From: Minwuia sp048007105
GTDB taxonomy: Bacteria > Pseudomonadota > Alphaproteobacteria > Minwuiales > Minwuiaceae
Reading direction: 5' to 3'
NCBI RefSeq assembly: GCF_048007105.1
Contig: NZ_CP180352.1
Coordinates: 2,232,001 to 2,296,000, forward strand
DNA: 64,000 nucleotides
Shown here: one piece after another, positions 42,416 through 51,980 of the stretch
How the letters are laid out: each line of letters opens with the position of its first letter
Numbering within the stretch: the stretch's first letter is position 1
Notes under the pieces: generated by a model
The model's input: only the letters and a program-made list of their open reading frames with translations
What the model was told of the DNA's origin: nothing
Databases searched by the model: none
Program-made: the position numbers and the translations under genes

Positions 42416-45400
42416 TCATGCGGCAACCCCTTCCAGCCGGTCCTCGAGTTCTTCGCCGGCCTTCTGCAGCGCCGCCAGGGTCGCCGCATCGGGTTGCCAG
42501 TAGTTGCGTTCGTGTGCCTCGATCAGGCGGTTCGCGACCTTCATCGACGCCTTGGGATTGAGCTCCGCCATGCGGCGGCGCATGTCTTCGTCCAGCAGGA
42601 AGGTCTGCGAAATCTGCTGGTAGACCCAGGGCGCGACCTGACCGGTCGTGGCCGACCAGCCCATGGTATTGGTGACGTGCGCCTCGATCTGGCGGACGCC
42701 CTCGTAGCCGTGGCTGAGCATCCCCTCGAACCATTTCGGGTTCAGCACGCGGGTGCGGGTTTCCAGCGCCACCTGTTCGGACAGCGTGCGGACCTTGCCT
42801 TCGCCGTGGGTGTGGTCGCTGACATAGACCGGCAGATCGTCGCCGCGCGCCCGCTTCACCGCGCGGCCGATACCGCCCAGCGTGTCGAAGTAGTGGTCGA
42901 GCGTGGTGATCCCGAGCTCGATCGAATCGAGGTTCTGGTAGGCCAGCTGCACGCCGCCCAGCACGCTCTGCAGCAGTTCCGGCTGCGCCTTGGGTTCGCC
43001 GTCGGCGCCATAGGCGAAGCACTTGCGGCGGCTGTAGGCCTCGGCCAGTTCGTCCTCGTCCTGCCAACTGCCGCTGTCGATCAACTGGTTGACGTTGGAG
43101 CCGTAGGCGCCTTCGGCGTTGGAGAAGACCCGAAGCGCGGCGGTCTGAAGCGGCACGCCCTCGGCCTCCATCAGCGCCAGCGCATGCTTGCGCACGTAAT
43201 TCTGCTCGACCGGTTCGTCGGCCTCCGCGGCCAGAAGCGCCGCTTCTGCGAGCATGCGCGTCTGGATGGGGAGGAGATCGCGGAAGATGCCGGAGAGGGT
43301 CATCAACACGTCGATGCGGGGCCGGCCGAGCCGGTCGAGAGGAACAAGCCGGGCGCCGCAGAGCCGGCCATAGCCGTCGAAGCGAGGCTCGGCGCCGATC
43401 AGGGCGAGAGCCTGCGCGATGGGCACGCCCTCGGATTTCAGATTGTCCGTGCCCCAGAGCACAAGGGCGACGGATTCTGGGAAGGCGTGGCCTTCGTTGA
43501 TGTGCCGCTCGACCACCAGATTCGCCTGGACGCGGCCCTCGGCGACGGCGAAGGCGCTGGGCAGGCGGAAGGGATCGAAACCGTGGATGTTGCGTCCCGT
43601 CGGCAGGACGTCCGGCGAGCGCACCAGATCGCCGCCGGGCGCGGGCCGGATGAAGCCGCCATCCAGCGCATGCATCAGGGCGGGGAGTTCATGATCTTCG
43701 GACAGCAGCGCTTCCTTGCGGGCGGCGATCTCCGGGTCGTCCTGGCCCTCGCCGGCGATGCGGATCAGGTCGCCGCGGGCCTCGGCCGACATCGGCTTGC
43801 CGACCACATGCAGCCCGTGCGGGATAAGCGACTGCTCCAGCTCCAGGACAGCGGCCCAGAGGTCCTCGGTCTTGCCGTTCGATTCGATGTCGAGCTCTGC
43901 GGCCTGTGCGGCGACGAGTTCGGCGAGACGACCGCGTTCCGGATCGTCGCCTGGCGGCAGCGCGCGGAGGCGCTCCAGCGAAGCCTTCAGGTCGATCAGC
44001 CCCTTGTAGAGCCCGGCCTCGGTCACCGGCGGCGTCAGGTAGCTGATCAGCGTCGCGGCCGCCCGGCGCTTGGCGATCGCGCCCTCGGACGGGTTGTTGC
44101 CGGCATAGAGGTAGAAATTCGGCAAGTCGCCGATCAGCCGGTCGGGCCAGCACTCGGCGCTCAGACCGGTCTGCTTGCCGGGCATGAATTCCAGGGCGCC
44201 ATGGGTGCCGAAATGCAGTACGGCGTCGGCGCCGAAGCCCTTGCGCAGGTAGCGGTAGAAGGCCGAGAAGGCATGGGTCGGCGCAAAGCCCTTCTCGAAG
44301 AGCAGGCGCATCGGATCGCCCTCGTAGCCGAAGCCCGGCTGCACGGCGACCAGCACGTTGCCGAACTGCTGTCCCAGCACGTGGATCGAGCGTCCGTCGG
44401 AGAGCTGACGGCCCGGGGCCGGACCCCACTGGGCCTCGATCTCCTTCAGCCAGGTCTCCTCGCGCACATGGTCGTCGGCGGAGATCTGATGGCAGACATT
44501 GGCGTCGGTGCCATAGCGCTCGGCATTGCCGTTCAGCACCGCGTCACGCAGCGCGTCGACAGTATCCGGCACCTCGACCGTGTAACCGCGGGCGGCCATG
44601 GCTTTCAGCGCGTTGTGCAGCGATTCGAAGACCGACAGATGCGCAGCGGTTCCCGTGCTGCCCGCATTGGGCGGGAAGTTGAACAGCACCACGGCGACCT
44701 TGCGTTCGGCGATGCGGGAGCGCCGCAGCGTGACAAGCTTCGAAACACGAGCCGCCAGCGTGCCGATGCGTTCCTCCGCCGGGTGCATGTCGCGTGCGGT
44801 CTTGCCGGTGGCGGTCTCGGAACGGCCGCCGAAGATGATCGGTCCGGTCGCGCCGTCCAGTTCCGGGATGGCGACCATGATGGTCGATTCGACCGGCATC
44901 AGACCCCTGTCCGAGGCCTGCCACTCCTGCAGCGACTGGAAGCCGACAGAATGTGCGGCGATGTAGGGGACGTCGAGACCGGCAAGCGCATCCTCGGCGG
45001 CGCGGGCGTCGTTGTAGGCCGGGCCGCCGACCAGCGAAAACCCGGTCAGCGAAAGCAGCAGATCGATCCGCGGCGTGTCGCCGTCGCGGAAGAAGGATTC
45101 GATGGCGGGCCGCGCGTCCAGTCCGCTGGCAAAGGCCGGGATGACGTTCAGCCCGCGGGATTCCAGCGCCGCGATCACCGCGTCGTAGTGGGCGGTGTCG
45201 CCGGCCAGCACATGCGCGCGCATCACCAGCAGGCCCACGGTGCCGGCCTTGCCGGTCCGGGGCAGGGCGGCGGCGTCCTCGGCGATCCTCTGCTTCAGCC
45301 GCGGATGGTAGACGCCGGTCTCCGGATAGAGGGCCGGCGCCTTCGCACTGACCTTGCTCCGCAGGGGCCGGCGCGGACCGTCGGCGCAGTGGCCGACCAG

Positions 45401-45979
45401 GAAGCGGACCATGTTGACCAGGTTTTCGTCCGAACCGCTCAGCCAGTATTGCATCGTCAGGAAGTAGGCCCGGACGTCCTGGGCGGTGCCCGGGATGAAG
45501 CGCAGGATCTGAGGCAGGCGGCGCAGCATCGCCATCTGCTGCGCGCCGGCGCTCTGACCAGGCTTGGACTTGCCGCGCAGCTTCTTCAGCAGCGACATCG
45601 GACCGCTGGAACTGCCGTCCATGGTGAAACGGCCAAGGCGGGTCAGCTTGGCGACCTCGGCTGCGGAGATGCAGACGACCAGCGCATCGCAATCGTCGCG
45701 GCGTGCCTGCAGCGCCGGCAGGATCGCCTTGATGTGGTCGTCCATGAACAGCATGGTCGCGACAATGATGTCGGCGCTGGCGATGTCCGCGCGGCACCGT
45801 TCGAGCGCGCCCGCATCCTTGCCCCACTCGGAAGCCGCATGCAGCGAGATCTCGAAGCCCGGCATCTCCCGCTTCAGGTCAGGCCGCACGCGTTCGAGCG
45901 CGCTCGACAGGTGACCGTCCAGGGTCACGATGACGAAGCGCAGCGGCGTGCTGCTATTTCCCGAAATGGGCCTTGGCAT
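42416..45979 (-). CDS. bchH: Magnesium chelatase subunit H BchH
   Basis: Large porphyrin-binding catalytic subunit of Mg-chelatase, 1187 residues. Recognised blocks include MLFMDDHIKAILPAL, YIAAHSVGFQSLQEWQ-type central segments, HFGTHGALEFMPGKQ with the essential histidines and glutamate, and MGWSATTGQVAPWVYQQI at the end. The start ATG at 45979 lies 26 bp inside the end of bchB. bchL follows 19 bp later. The frame is intact over its whole 3.56 kb. Confidence 0.97.
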   Translation of the reverse strand: MPRPISGNSSTPLRFVIVTLDGHLSSALERVRPDLKREMPGFEISLHAASEWGKDAGALERCRADIASADIIVATMLFMDDHIKAILPALQARRDDCDALVVCISAAEVAKLTRLGRFTMDGSSSGPMSLLKKLRGKSKPGQSAGAQQMAMLRRLPQILRFIPGTAQDVRAYFLTMQYWLSGSDENLVNMVRFLVGHCADGPRRPLRSKVSAKAPALYPETGVYHPRLKQRIAEDAAALPRTGKAGTVGLLVMRAHVLAGDTAHYDAVIAALESRGLNVIPAFASGLDARPAIESFFRDGDTPRIDLLLSLTGFSLVGGPAYNDARAAEDALAGLDVPYIAAHSVGFQSLQEWQASDRGLMPVESTIMVAIPELDGATGPIIFGGRSETATGKTARDMHPAEERIGTLAARVSKLVTLRRSRIAERKVAVVLFNFPPNAGSTGTAAHLSVFESLHNALKAMAARGYTVEVPDTVDALRDAVLNGNAERYGTDANVCHQISADDHVREETWLKEIEAQWGPAPGRQLSDGRSIHVLGQQFGNVLVAVQPGFGYEGDPMRLLFEKGFAPTHAFSAFYRYLRKGFGADAVLHFGTHGALEFMPGKQTGLSAECWPDRLIGDLPNFYLYAGNNPSEGAIAKRRAAATLISYLTPPVTEAGLYKGLIDLKASLERLRALPPGDDPERGRLAELVAAQAAELDIESNGKTEDLWAAVLELEQSLIPHGLHVVGKPMSAEARGDLIRIAGEGQDDPEIAARKEALLSEDHELPALMHALDGGFIRPAPGGDLVRSPDVLPTGRNIHGFDPFRLPSAFAVAEGRVQANLVVERHINEGHAFPESVALVLWGTDNLKSEGVPIAQALALIGAEPRFDGYGRLCGARLVPLDRLGRPRIDVLMTLSGIFRDLLPIQTRMLAEAALLAAEADEPVEQNYVRKHALALMEAEGVPLQTAALRVFSNAEGAYGSNVNQLIDSGSWQDEDELAEAYSRRKCFAYGADGEPKAQPELLQSVLGGVQLAYQNLDSIELGITTLDHYFDTLGGIGRAVKRARGDDLPVYVSDHTHGEGKVRTLSEQVALETRTRVLNPKWFEGMLSHGYEGVRQIEAHVTNTMGWSATTGQVAPWVYQQISQTFLLDEDMRRRMAELNPKASMKVANRLIEAHERNYWQPDAATLAALQKAGEELEDRLEGVAA

Positions 45980-47501
45980 CGTAGAGCGTCTCGATCGTGA
46001 TGGTGGCTATGCCCCGTTCGCGGGCGTAGGCCTCGGTGTTGCGGCGCGCTTTCCCGCGCACAAAGAACGGCACTTTCTTCAACTCGGACTCGGCTTCACC
46101 GGCCCAGTTCAACTCGTCGCTGGCGGTGTTTTCGTCGGACGGCGCGGTATCGGCGACCCGCTGGCCGCCGCCCAGATGCGACGGTCGCGCCTCGTCGTTG
46201 AACTCGAAATCGTCGCGGAACATGCCCAGCAGATGTTCTTCCAGGCCCATGACCAGCGGATGCACGAAAGTGTCGAACAGGACGTTGGCGCCCTCGAAAC
46301 CCATCACCGGGGAGTAGCGCGCGGGATAGTCCTGGACATGCACCGGCGCCGAGATCACGGCGCAGGGAATGCCGAGCCGCTTGGCGATGTGGCGTTCCAT
46401 CTGCGTGCCGAGAACCATCTCCGGCTGCAGTTCCTGAACCCTGTCCTCGACTTCCAGATAGTCGTCGGTGATCAGGGCCTCGACGCCGTGACGTTCGGCG
46501 GCGGCGCGGACGTCGCGGGCGAATTCGCGTGAATAGGTGCCGAGGCCGACGACTTCGAAGCCCAGTTCCTCGCTGGCGACGCGGGCCGCGGCGATGGCGT
46601 GCGTGGCGTCGCCGAAGACGAAGACGCGCTTGCCGGTCAGATAGTTCGAATCGACCGAACGCGAATACCAGGGCAGGCGGGATTCGATCTCGTCACGGGC
46701 CTTCGCCGGATCGATACCTGCAAGCTCCGCGACCTCGGCGACAAACTCTCGGGTCGCGCCCACGCCGATCGGAACGACCGTCGTATACGGCTGGCGGAAG
46801 GCGCGCTTCAGCCAGCGCGCCGTCGTGTCGGCGGTTTCGGGATAGAGCACGACGTTGAAATCGGCTTCCGGAATGCGGGCGATGTCGGCGGGGGTCGCCC
46901 CCATCGGCGCGGTCACGTTGACGGCGATTCCCATCACGCCGAGCAGACGCGTGATCTCGGTCAGGTCGTCGCGGTGCCTGTAGCCAAGAGCCGTCGGGCC
47001 GAGAATGTTGCAGCTGACGGGACGGTTCGCCGGGCGTTCTGCTGCCGCTTCCGTCTGCGTGGCCGTCAGGATGCCGCGGACCAGATGGTAGAAGGTCTCG
47101 GCGGCGCCCCAGTTCTCCTTGCGCTGGTAGGAGGGCAGTTCGAGCGGCACGACCGGCACCGGCAGGTTCAGCGCCCGCGCGAGGCCGCCCGGATCGTCCT
47201 GGATCAGCTCGGCGGTGCAGGAGGCGCCGACCAGCATCGCGTCGGGACGGAAGCGCTCATAGGCCTCGCGCGCGGCGTTCTTGAACAGCTCCGCCGTATC
47301 CTTGCCCAGATCGCGCGCCTGGAAGGTGGTGTAGGTGACGGGCGGGCGGTGGTCGCGCCGTTCGATCATCGTGAACAGCAGGTCGGCATAGGTATCGCCC
47401 TGCGGCGCGTGCAGCACGTAGTGCACGCCCTTCATCGCCGTCGCGATGCGCATGGCGCCGACATGGGGCGGTCCTTCGTATGTCCAGACCGTGAGTTCCA
47501 T
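45954..47501 (-). CDS. bchB: Protochlorophyllide reductase subunit BchB
   Basis: NifK-like half of the dark-operative reductase. The 515-residue product starts MELTVWTYEGPPHVGAMRIA. The cluster cysteine is in MLVGASCTAELIQDD. The middle part has CNILGPTALGYRHRDDL, and the C-terminal region (ELNWAGEAESELKKVPFFVR) is the BchB-specific tail domain. The ATG lies 3 bp after the corrected bchN stop. Confidence 0.96.
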   Translation of the reverse strand: MELTVWTYEGPPHVGAMRIATAMKGVHYVLHAPQGDTYADLLFTMIERRDHRPPVTYTTFQARDLGKDTAELFKNAAREAYERFRPDAMLVGASCTAELIQDDPGGLARALNLPVPVVPLELPSYQRKENWGAAETFYHLVRGILTATQTEAAAERPANRPVSCNILGPTALGYRHRDDLTEITRLLGVMGIAVNVTAPMGATPADIARIPEADFNVVLYPETADTTARWLKRAFRQPYTTVVPIGVGATREFVAEVAELAGIDPAKARDEIESRLPWYSRSVDSNYLTGKRVFVFGDATHAIAAARVASEELGFEVVGLGTYSREFARDVRAAAERHGVEALITDDYLEVEDRVQELQPEMVLGTQMERHIAKRLGIPCAVISAPVHVQDYPARYSPVMGFEGANVLFDTFVHPLVMGLEEHLLGMFRDDFEFNDEARPSHLGGGQRVADTAPSDENTASDELNWAGEAESELKKVPFFVRGKARRNTEAYARERGIATITIETLYDAKAHFGK

Positions 47502-47504
47502 CGT

Positions 47505-48786
47505 CTAGACCTTCAGCCTGTCGCGGCGGACCAGCGGCCTGGCCGAACAGTTCGGCGAGATCGCCGGCCTGGTCGAAGCCGTGGATCGGCGAGAAGACGA
47601 GCTCGATCGACCACTTGGTGGCGACGCCCATGGCCTCCAGCGGATTGGCCAGGCCGAGGCCGCAGACGACCAGATCCGGCGCATCGGCGCGGCAGCGGTC
47701 CAGCTGCTTCTCGACGTCCTGGCCCTCGCTGACCCGGACCGTTTCCGGCAGCAGCGCCATCTCCTCGGCCATGTGCTGACGGTGCAGGTAGGGGGTGCCG
47801 ATCTCGGTCGGCGTCATGCCCAGTTCGCGGTTGAGGAAACGGGCGAGCGGGATTTCGAGCTGCGAATCCGGGAAGAAGAAGATGCGCTTGCCTTCCAGCC
47901 GGTCCTTCCAGCGCTGCAGGGCGAAGCGGGCCCGCTCCTGGGCCGGCGCAATGGCGGCGCGGAACCGTTCGCCTTTCACGTCGAAGGCGTTGGCCGCGGC
48001 GCGCAGCCACTCGGTCGTGCCCTCGACGCCGAAGGGGAAGGGGGCGGCCAGCCGAGTCGCGCCGCGGTCTTCCAGCGCCCGCGCCGTGTCGGCCAGGAAG
48101 GGCTGGGCGAGCAGATACTGTGTCTCGGGGCCGACCGCGGGCAGTTCGGTCGAGCGCCGCGGCGGCAGGAACTCGACATTGCGGATACCCATGGCTTCGA
48201 ACAGGCGGCGGAACTGGTCCTCGACCACATCGGCGAGGGTTCCGACCACCAGCAGAGACCGACGATCTGTCTCTGGCAGGTCCGGCACCATGGCGGCCAG
48301 GCAGGCATCCTCGCCCTGGGTGAAGGTGGTCTCGATGCCGCTGCCCGAATAGTTCAGGATCCGCACGCCCGGATGGAAGCGGCGGTTCAGGCGCGCCGCC
48401 GAGCGCGACAGGTCCAGCTTGATCACCTCGGAGGGGCAGGAGCCGACCAGGAACAGCATCTTGATGTCGGGGCGGCGGGCCAGCAGCCGTTCGACGACCC
48501 GGTCCAGTTCGTCCTCGGCATCGGAAAGGCCGGCGAGATCGCGCTCGCCGATGATAGCTGTGGCGAAGCGCGGCTCGGCGAAGATCATGACGCCGGCGGC
48601 CGACTGGATCAGGTGCGCGCAGGTGCGCGATCCGACGACCAGGAAGAAGGCGTCCTGGATCTTGCGGTGCAGCCAGACGATGCCCGTGAGGCCGCAGAAG
48701 ACCTCCCGCTGTCCGCGTTCGCGGAGAATGTCCCGCTCTCCCGGCATGTCCGACCCCTCTCCGGTGCGCATGGCGAGCCCGGTCAT
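47505..48786 (-). CDS. bchN: Protochlorophyllide reductase subunit BchN (3' frameshift as assembled)
   Basis: NifD-like half of the dark-operative protochlorophyllide reductase. Cluster cysteines lie in EVFCGLTGIVWLH, SRTCAHLIQSA and VGSCPSEVIKLDL. The frame is normal to GFDQAGDLAELF (about 47548); as written it then runs on to 47257 inside bchB. Removing one base near 47543 gives ELFARPLVRRDRLKV and a stop at 47505-47507, just before the bchB ATG. The corrected length is 426 residues from ATG 48786, which overlaps the bchF stop; a GTG at 48789 is also possible. Confidence 0.92.
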
Positions 48787-49286
48787 CACACCGCCTCCAT
48801 GACGGCGCGGCCTGTATCGCGGCGGGCAGCCCTTAGCTTGAGCAGGAACTGGGTGGCGTTGATGACGTAGGCCGCGTAGGCCGCCAGCGCCAGGTACATC
48901 TGCTGCGGGCCGGTCAGCGTGCCGGTCAGCAGCGCGGCCAGGTAGGCCGTGTGCAACGCCAGGACCAGCATGCTGAACACGTCCTCCCAGTAGAAGGCGG
49001 GCGCGAACAGGTACTTGCCGAAGACGACCCGTTCCCAGATCGAGCCGGTGATCATGATGGCGTAGAGAAGCATCGTCTTGACGATGATCGAAGCCGTCGC
49101 GGCGGCGAACCCGTCGCCGGTCTGGAGGTAGTAGACGACCAGGACGACGCTGACGGCGAAAGCCAGGAACTGGACCGGAGCCAGAATGCCCTGCACCAGC
49201 GTCCAGGGAGACTCATCACGCCGCTGCCGCTCCTCGTCGGTGTAGAGCGGTGTCCGGCTCCTTCGCGCTGTTCCACGCTTCGCCAT
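48786..49286 (-). CDS. bchF: 3-Vinyl bacteriochlorophyllide hydratase BchF
   Basis: Integral membrane enzyme that hydrates the 3-vinyl group of chlorophyllide. It is 166 residues, with a basic N-terminus, then SPWTLVQGILAPVQFLAFAVSVVLV, further helices and the conserved FAPAFYWEDVFSMLVLALHTAYL. It is the first gene of the 15-kb minus-strand unit that ends at hemA, and diverges from aerR across a compound PpsR-type site. Confidence 0.94.
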   Translation of the reverse strand: MAKRGTARRSRTPLYTDEERQRRDESPWTLVQGILAPVQFLAFAVSVVLVVYYLQTGDGFAAATASIIVKTMLLYAIMITGSIWERVVFGKYLFAPAFYWEDVFSMLVLALHTAYLAALLTGTLTGPQQMYLALAAYAAYVINATQFLLKLRAARRDTGRAVMEAV

Positions 49287-49346
49287 GCGGCGTTGGCTCC
49301 CAGATGGGCTTCGGGAGCTTCGACTCTAGATCGCGGTCTCGCAGAG

Positions 49347-49380
49347 TGTCAATTACAGTTTACGTCATTTCTAATTGACA
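49347..49380 (+). promoter_or_regulatory. Compound PpsR/CrtJ-type operator between bchF and aerR
   Basis: Two near-consensus sites overlap by 2 bp: TGT-N12-ACG (49347-49364) and CGT-N12-ACA (49363-49380). The outer arms, TGTCAATTA and TAATTGACA, form a perfect 9-bp inverted repeat 16 bp apart. It lies 61 bp before bchF and about 160 bp before aerR. Confidence 0.65.
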
Positions 49381-49543
49381 TTGCCCCTCAGGTGCTCCCA
49401 AGCTTGGTCATGACGTTAGGTCAAAAGAGGGAAAGGAGTTGGGAACACGTCCTGCTCTCGATTTTGGGGTTCATGTCTCGCAACATTTCAGTCACACTCG
49501 ACGCTACTGGGTATTTTCCCGGTGAAATGATTGGGGGAGACGG

Positions 49544-50461
49544 ATGGGATATCCGAAAAGAGATGTCCTGTCGTCGCGAAGTCCAAAAGTCGTCTGCACA
49601 GAAGAGGGCGACTTCCATCTACCGGCAGAAGCTTTTGCTTTTGCTCAACGAAAAGATGGCGCCGCTTCAGACATCGATTCGCGGCTCAAATCAATGATAG
49701 AGCAGGAAATCATCCCGCTTATGGCGCTCGGTTCCGGCATGGAACGCCGGAATGGCGCGGCGTTTCGACGGCGCAGGGACGCCGAAGTGAAGCCGACGCC
49801 GGCGGACGTCGAGGAGCTTGCCCGGCTGGTGCTGTCGCACGAGACCCGGGTGGCGACCAACTATGTAGAGACGCTCCGCGGGGACGGCATTTCGCTCGAG
49901 GTCCTGCTTCTTGAGTTGCTTGCGCCGACAGCCCGGCTGCTTGGCGACTACTGGGTCAACGACACCAGGGATTTCGCCGAGGTCACGATCGGTCTCGGGC
50001 GGTTGCAGCAGTTGATGCACGAACTGACCCGCTCGGCCGGCGGTGAACCGCCGATCCGGGTGCTCCGGGAACGACGGCTGGCGCTGGTGGTTGCCGCGCC
50101 TGGCGAACAGCACACCTTCGGCGCCGTGATGGTGGCGGATTTCTTCCGCCGCGGCGGCTGGGATGTGGTGGGCGGCCATACGCCGGACGAAGACGAGATC
50201 GCGGATCTGGTCCGCTATCAGGAATTCGACATGATCGGACTGTCACTCAGTTGTGACAGTGGAGTTGAGCGCCTGGAGAAGACGATCGGCAGGGTCCGGG
50301 ACCTTTCGCGGCAACGTGACATCACCGTCATGGTCGGCGGGCGCGTGTTCAATGACGATCCGGAACTGGCGGCCACGGTGGGCGCCGACATGACCGGCGC
50401 AGACGGACGCATGGCCTTGAGGGTTGCAGAACAAGCGGTTTCCAACGCTGCCAACTGGTGA
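49544..50461 (+). CDS. aerR: Cobalamin-binding antirepressor AerR (PpaA)
   Basis: Light-sensing B12-binding regulator that modulates PpsR/CrtJ. The 305-residue product has a helical middle region (LARLVLSHETRVATNYVETL; LLELLAPTARLLGDYW) and a Rossmann-type B12 domain with the ligand histidine in PGEQHTFGAVMVADFFRRGGW, then SLSCDSGVERL and MVGGRVFNDDP. It starts at ATG 49544 behind GGGGGAGACGG. The first 60 residues and the leader are less GC-rich than the surroundings. ppsR follows 58 bp later, the usual pairing. Confidence 0.9.
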   Translation: MGYPKRDVLSSRSPKVVCTEEGDFHLPAEAFAFAQRKDGAASDIDSRLKSMIEQEIIPLMALGSGMERRNGAAFRRRRDAEVKPTPADVEELARLVLSHETRVATNYVETLRGDGISLEVLLLELLAPTARLLGDYWVNDTRDFAEVTIGLGRLQQLMHELTRSAGGEPPIRVLRERRLALVVAAPGEQHTFGAVMVADFFRRGGWDVVGGHTPDEDEIADLVRYQEFDMIGLSLSCDSGVERLEKTIGRVRDLSRQRDITVMVGGRVFNDDPELAATVGADMTGADGRMALRVAEQAVSNAANW

Positions 50462-50519
50462 TAGACCGCCGGCCAGACTGACGCGTCCGTCACGGGCGTC
50501 GTGACACGGAGACTGAAGC

Positions 50520-51913
50520 ATGCCCTCGAAGGGAGCGCAGATCGGGCCCATGGATGCAGAGACTGCCAACCTGCTGGTTTCCGCCGCCTCGGATCTGGCG
50601 CTGATCGTCAACTCCGATGGCATCATTACCGACATCACGGTGCGTCAAGGTAGTCTGACACCTCAGATGTTCGAATCGTGGCGCGGACGCCCCTGGCAGG
50701 ACACCGTCACGGTCGAGAGTCGGCCGAAGATCGGCGAGATCCTCCGCTCGGCCGCCGAGAAGACCGCACCCCGCTGGCGTCATGTCAATCACCTGACGCC
50801 GGACAGCGGCGACATCCCCGTCGCCTACACGGCCGTGCGGGTCGGCGCCGAGGGCCAGTCGATCGCCATTGGCCGTGACATGCGTCCGCTGGCGAACATG
50901 CAGCAGCAGCTGGTTTCCGCGCAGCAGACGATGGAGCGCGACTATTCCCGGCTGCGCCAGGACGAACGGCGTTACCGCCTGCTGTTCCATATGGCAGGCG
51001 ACGGGCTGATTGTCGTCGACGCCCAGAATCGCCGCGTGATCGAGGCCAACAAGGCCGCCGGCGTCATCCTGTCCGGCAACGGGCTGGATCTCACCGGTCA
51101 GCTCTTCCCCTACGGTCTCGACGAGGGCAGCGAGCGGCGGATGAAAGCCCTGCTGGATGCCGTATCGCTGGCAGGCCGCGCCGACGAACTGCCGTTCCGC
51201 AGCCGCATCGGCGAGGATCTGGTGGGATCCATCACCCTGTTCCGCAAGGACAACGAGGCCTTCTTCCTGGTGCGGCTGCAACTGGCCGACGCCAGCGTCG
51301 CGGCCCGCAATGCCGCCAACCCGATGCTGTCGGTGATCGAGCGCGCGCCGGACGGATTCGTCGTCACCGACCCGTCGGGCAAGATCCTCAGCATCAATCC
51401 GGCCTTCGTTGGCATGACCGAGCTGTCGTCGGCCGGCGATCTGAAGGGCGAGGGGCTGGAGCGCTGGCTCGGACGTCCCGGCGTCGACATGAAGGTGTTG
51501 ATGACCAACCTCAAGGAACACGGCACCATCCGCAATTTCCAGACGGTCGTCGCCGGCGAGTATGGCGGCGTGACCGAGGTCGAGGTGTCCGCCGTGTCCG
51601 TGCCGACCGGGCTGGCCGCCGTGCCTGGGCTTCTCGATCCGGGAAACCAAGCAGCGGCTGCAGTCCGATATGGCGCCCGGCACACGGATGCCGCAGTCCG
51701 TCGAGCAGATGGCCGAGCTGGTCGGTCGCCATTCGCTTAAGGATATCGTGCGGCAGACGACCGACCATATCGAGCGCCTCTGTATCGAATTCGGCGCTCA
51801 ATCTGACGCGCGACAACCGGGCCTCGGCAGCGGATATGCTCGGCCTCAGCCGCCAGAGCCTCTATGTCAAGCTGCGCCGCTTCGGCATGGGCGACGAGCC
51901 GGAACGCCACTGA
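50520..51913 (+). CDS. ppsR: Transcriptional repressor PpsR/CrtJ (two frameshifts as assembled)
   Basis: Redox-responsive repressor of photosynthesis genes. N-terminal and tandem PAS domains are seen (LVSAASDLALIVNSDGIIT; YRLLFHMAGDGLIVVDAQNRR; MLSVIERAPDGFVVTDPSG). As written the first frame ends at 51740 without an HTH. Dropping one base near 51618 gives PCLGFSIRETKQRLQ and the domain SVEQMAELVGRHSLKDIV; dropping another near 51793 gives the Fis-type HTH TRDNRASAADMLGLSRQSLY and a stop at 51911-51913. The corrected length is 463 residues, right for PpsR. If the shifts are real, the repressor lacks its DNA-binding domain. Confidence 0.9.
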
Positions 51914-51933
51914 TCGTCAAAAATTCCTGACAG

Positions 51934-51951
51934 TGTAAATCTTGGTTGACG
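51934..51951 (+). promoter_or_regulatory. PpsR/CrtJ-type site upstream of bchG
   Basis: TGTAAATCTTGGTTGACG is TGT-N12-ACG. Exactly 8 bp later a degenerate second copy begins (TGTCAAT at 51960-51966, right arm poor), repeating the bchC tandem spacing. It is 30 bp before the bchG start. Confidence 0.55.
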
Positions 51952-51980
51952 CTATGTAGTGTCAATCATACCATTTTGGT

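Noticed and set aside
42395..46000. Plus-strand open frame of 1201 codons opposite bchH
   Set aside because: High GC keeps the antisense frame open; the sequence has no recognisable domain and bchH on the other strand is unmistakable.
48951..49697. Plus-strand frame running from inside bchF into aerR
   Set aside because: Mostly antisense to bchF and crossing the operator region; the real aerR start with a ribosome-binding site is at 49544.
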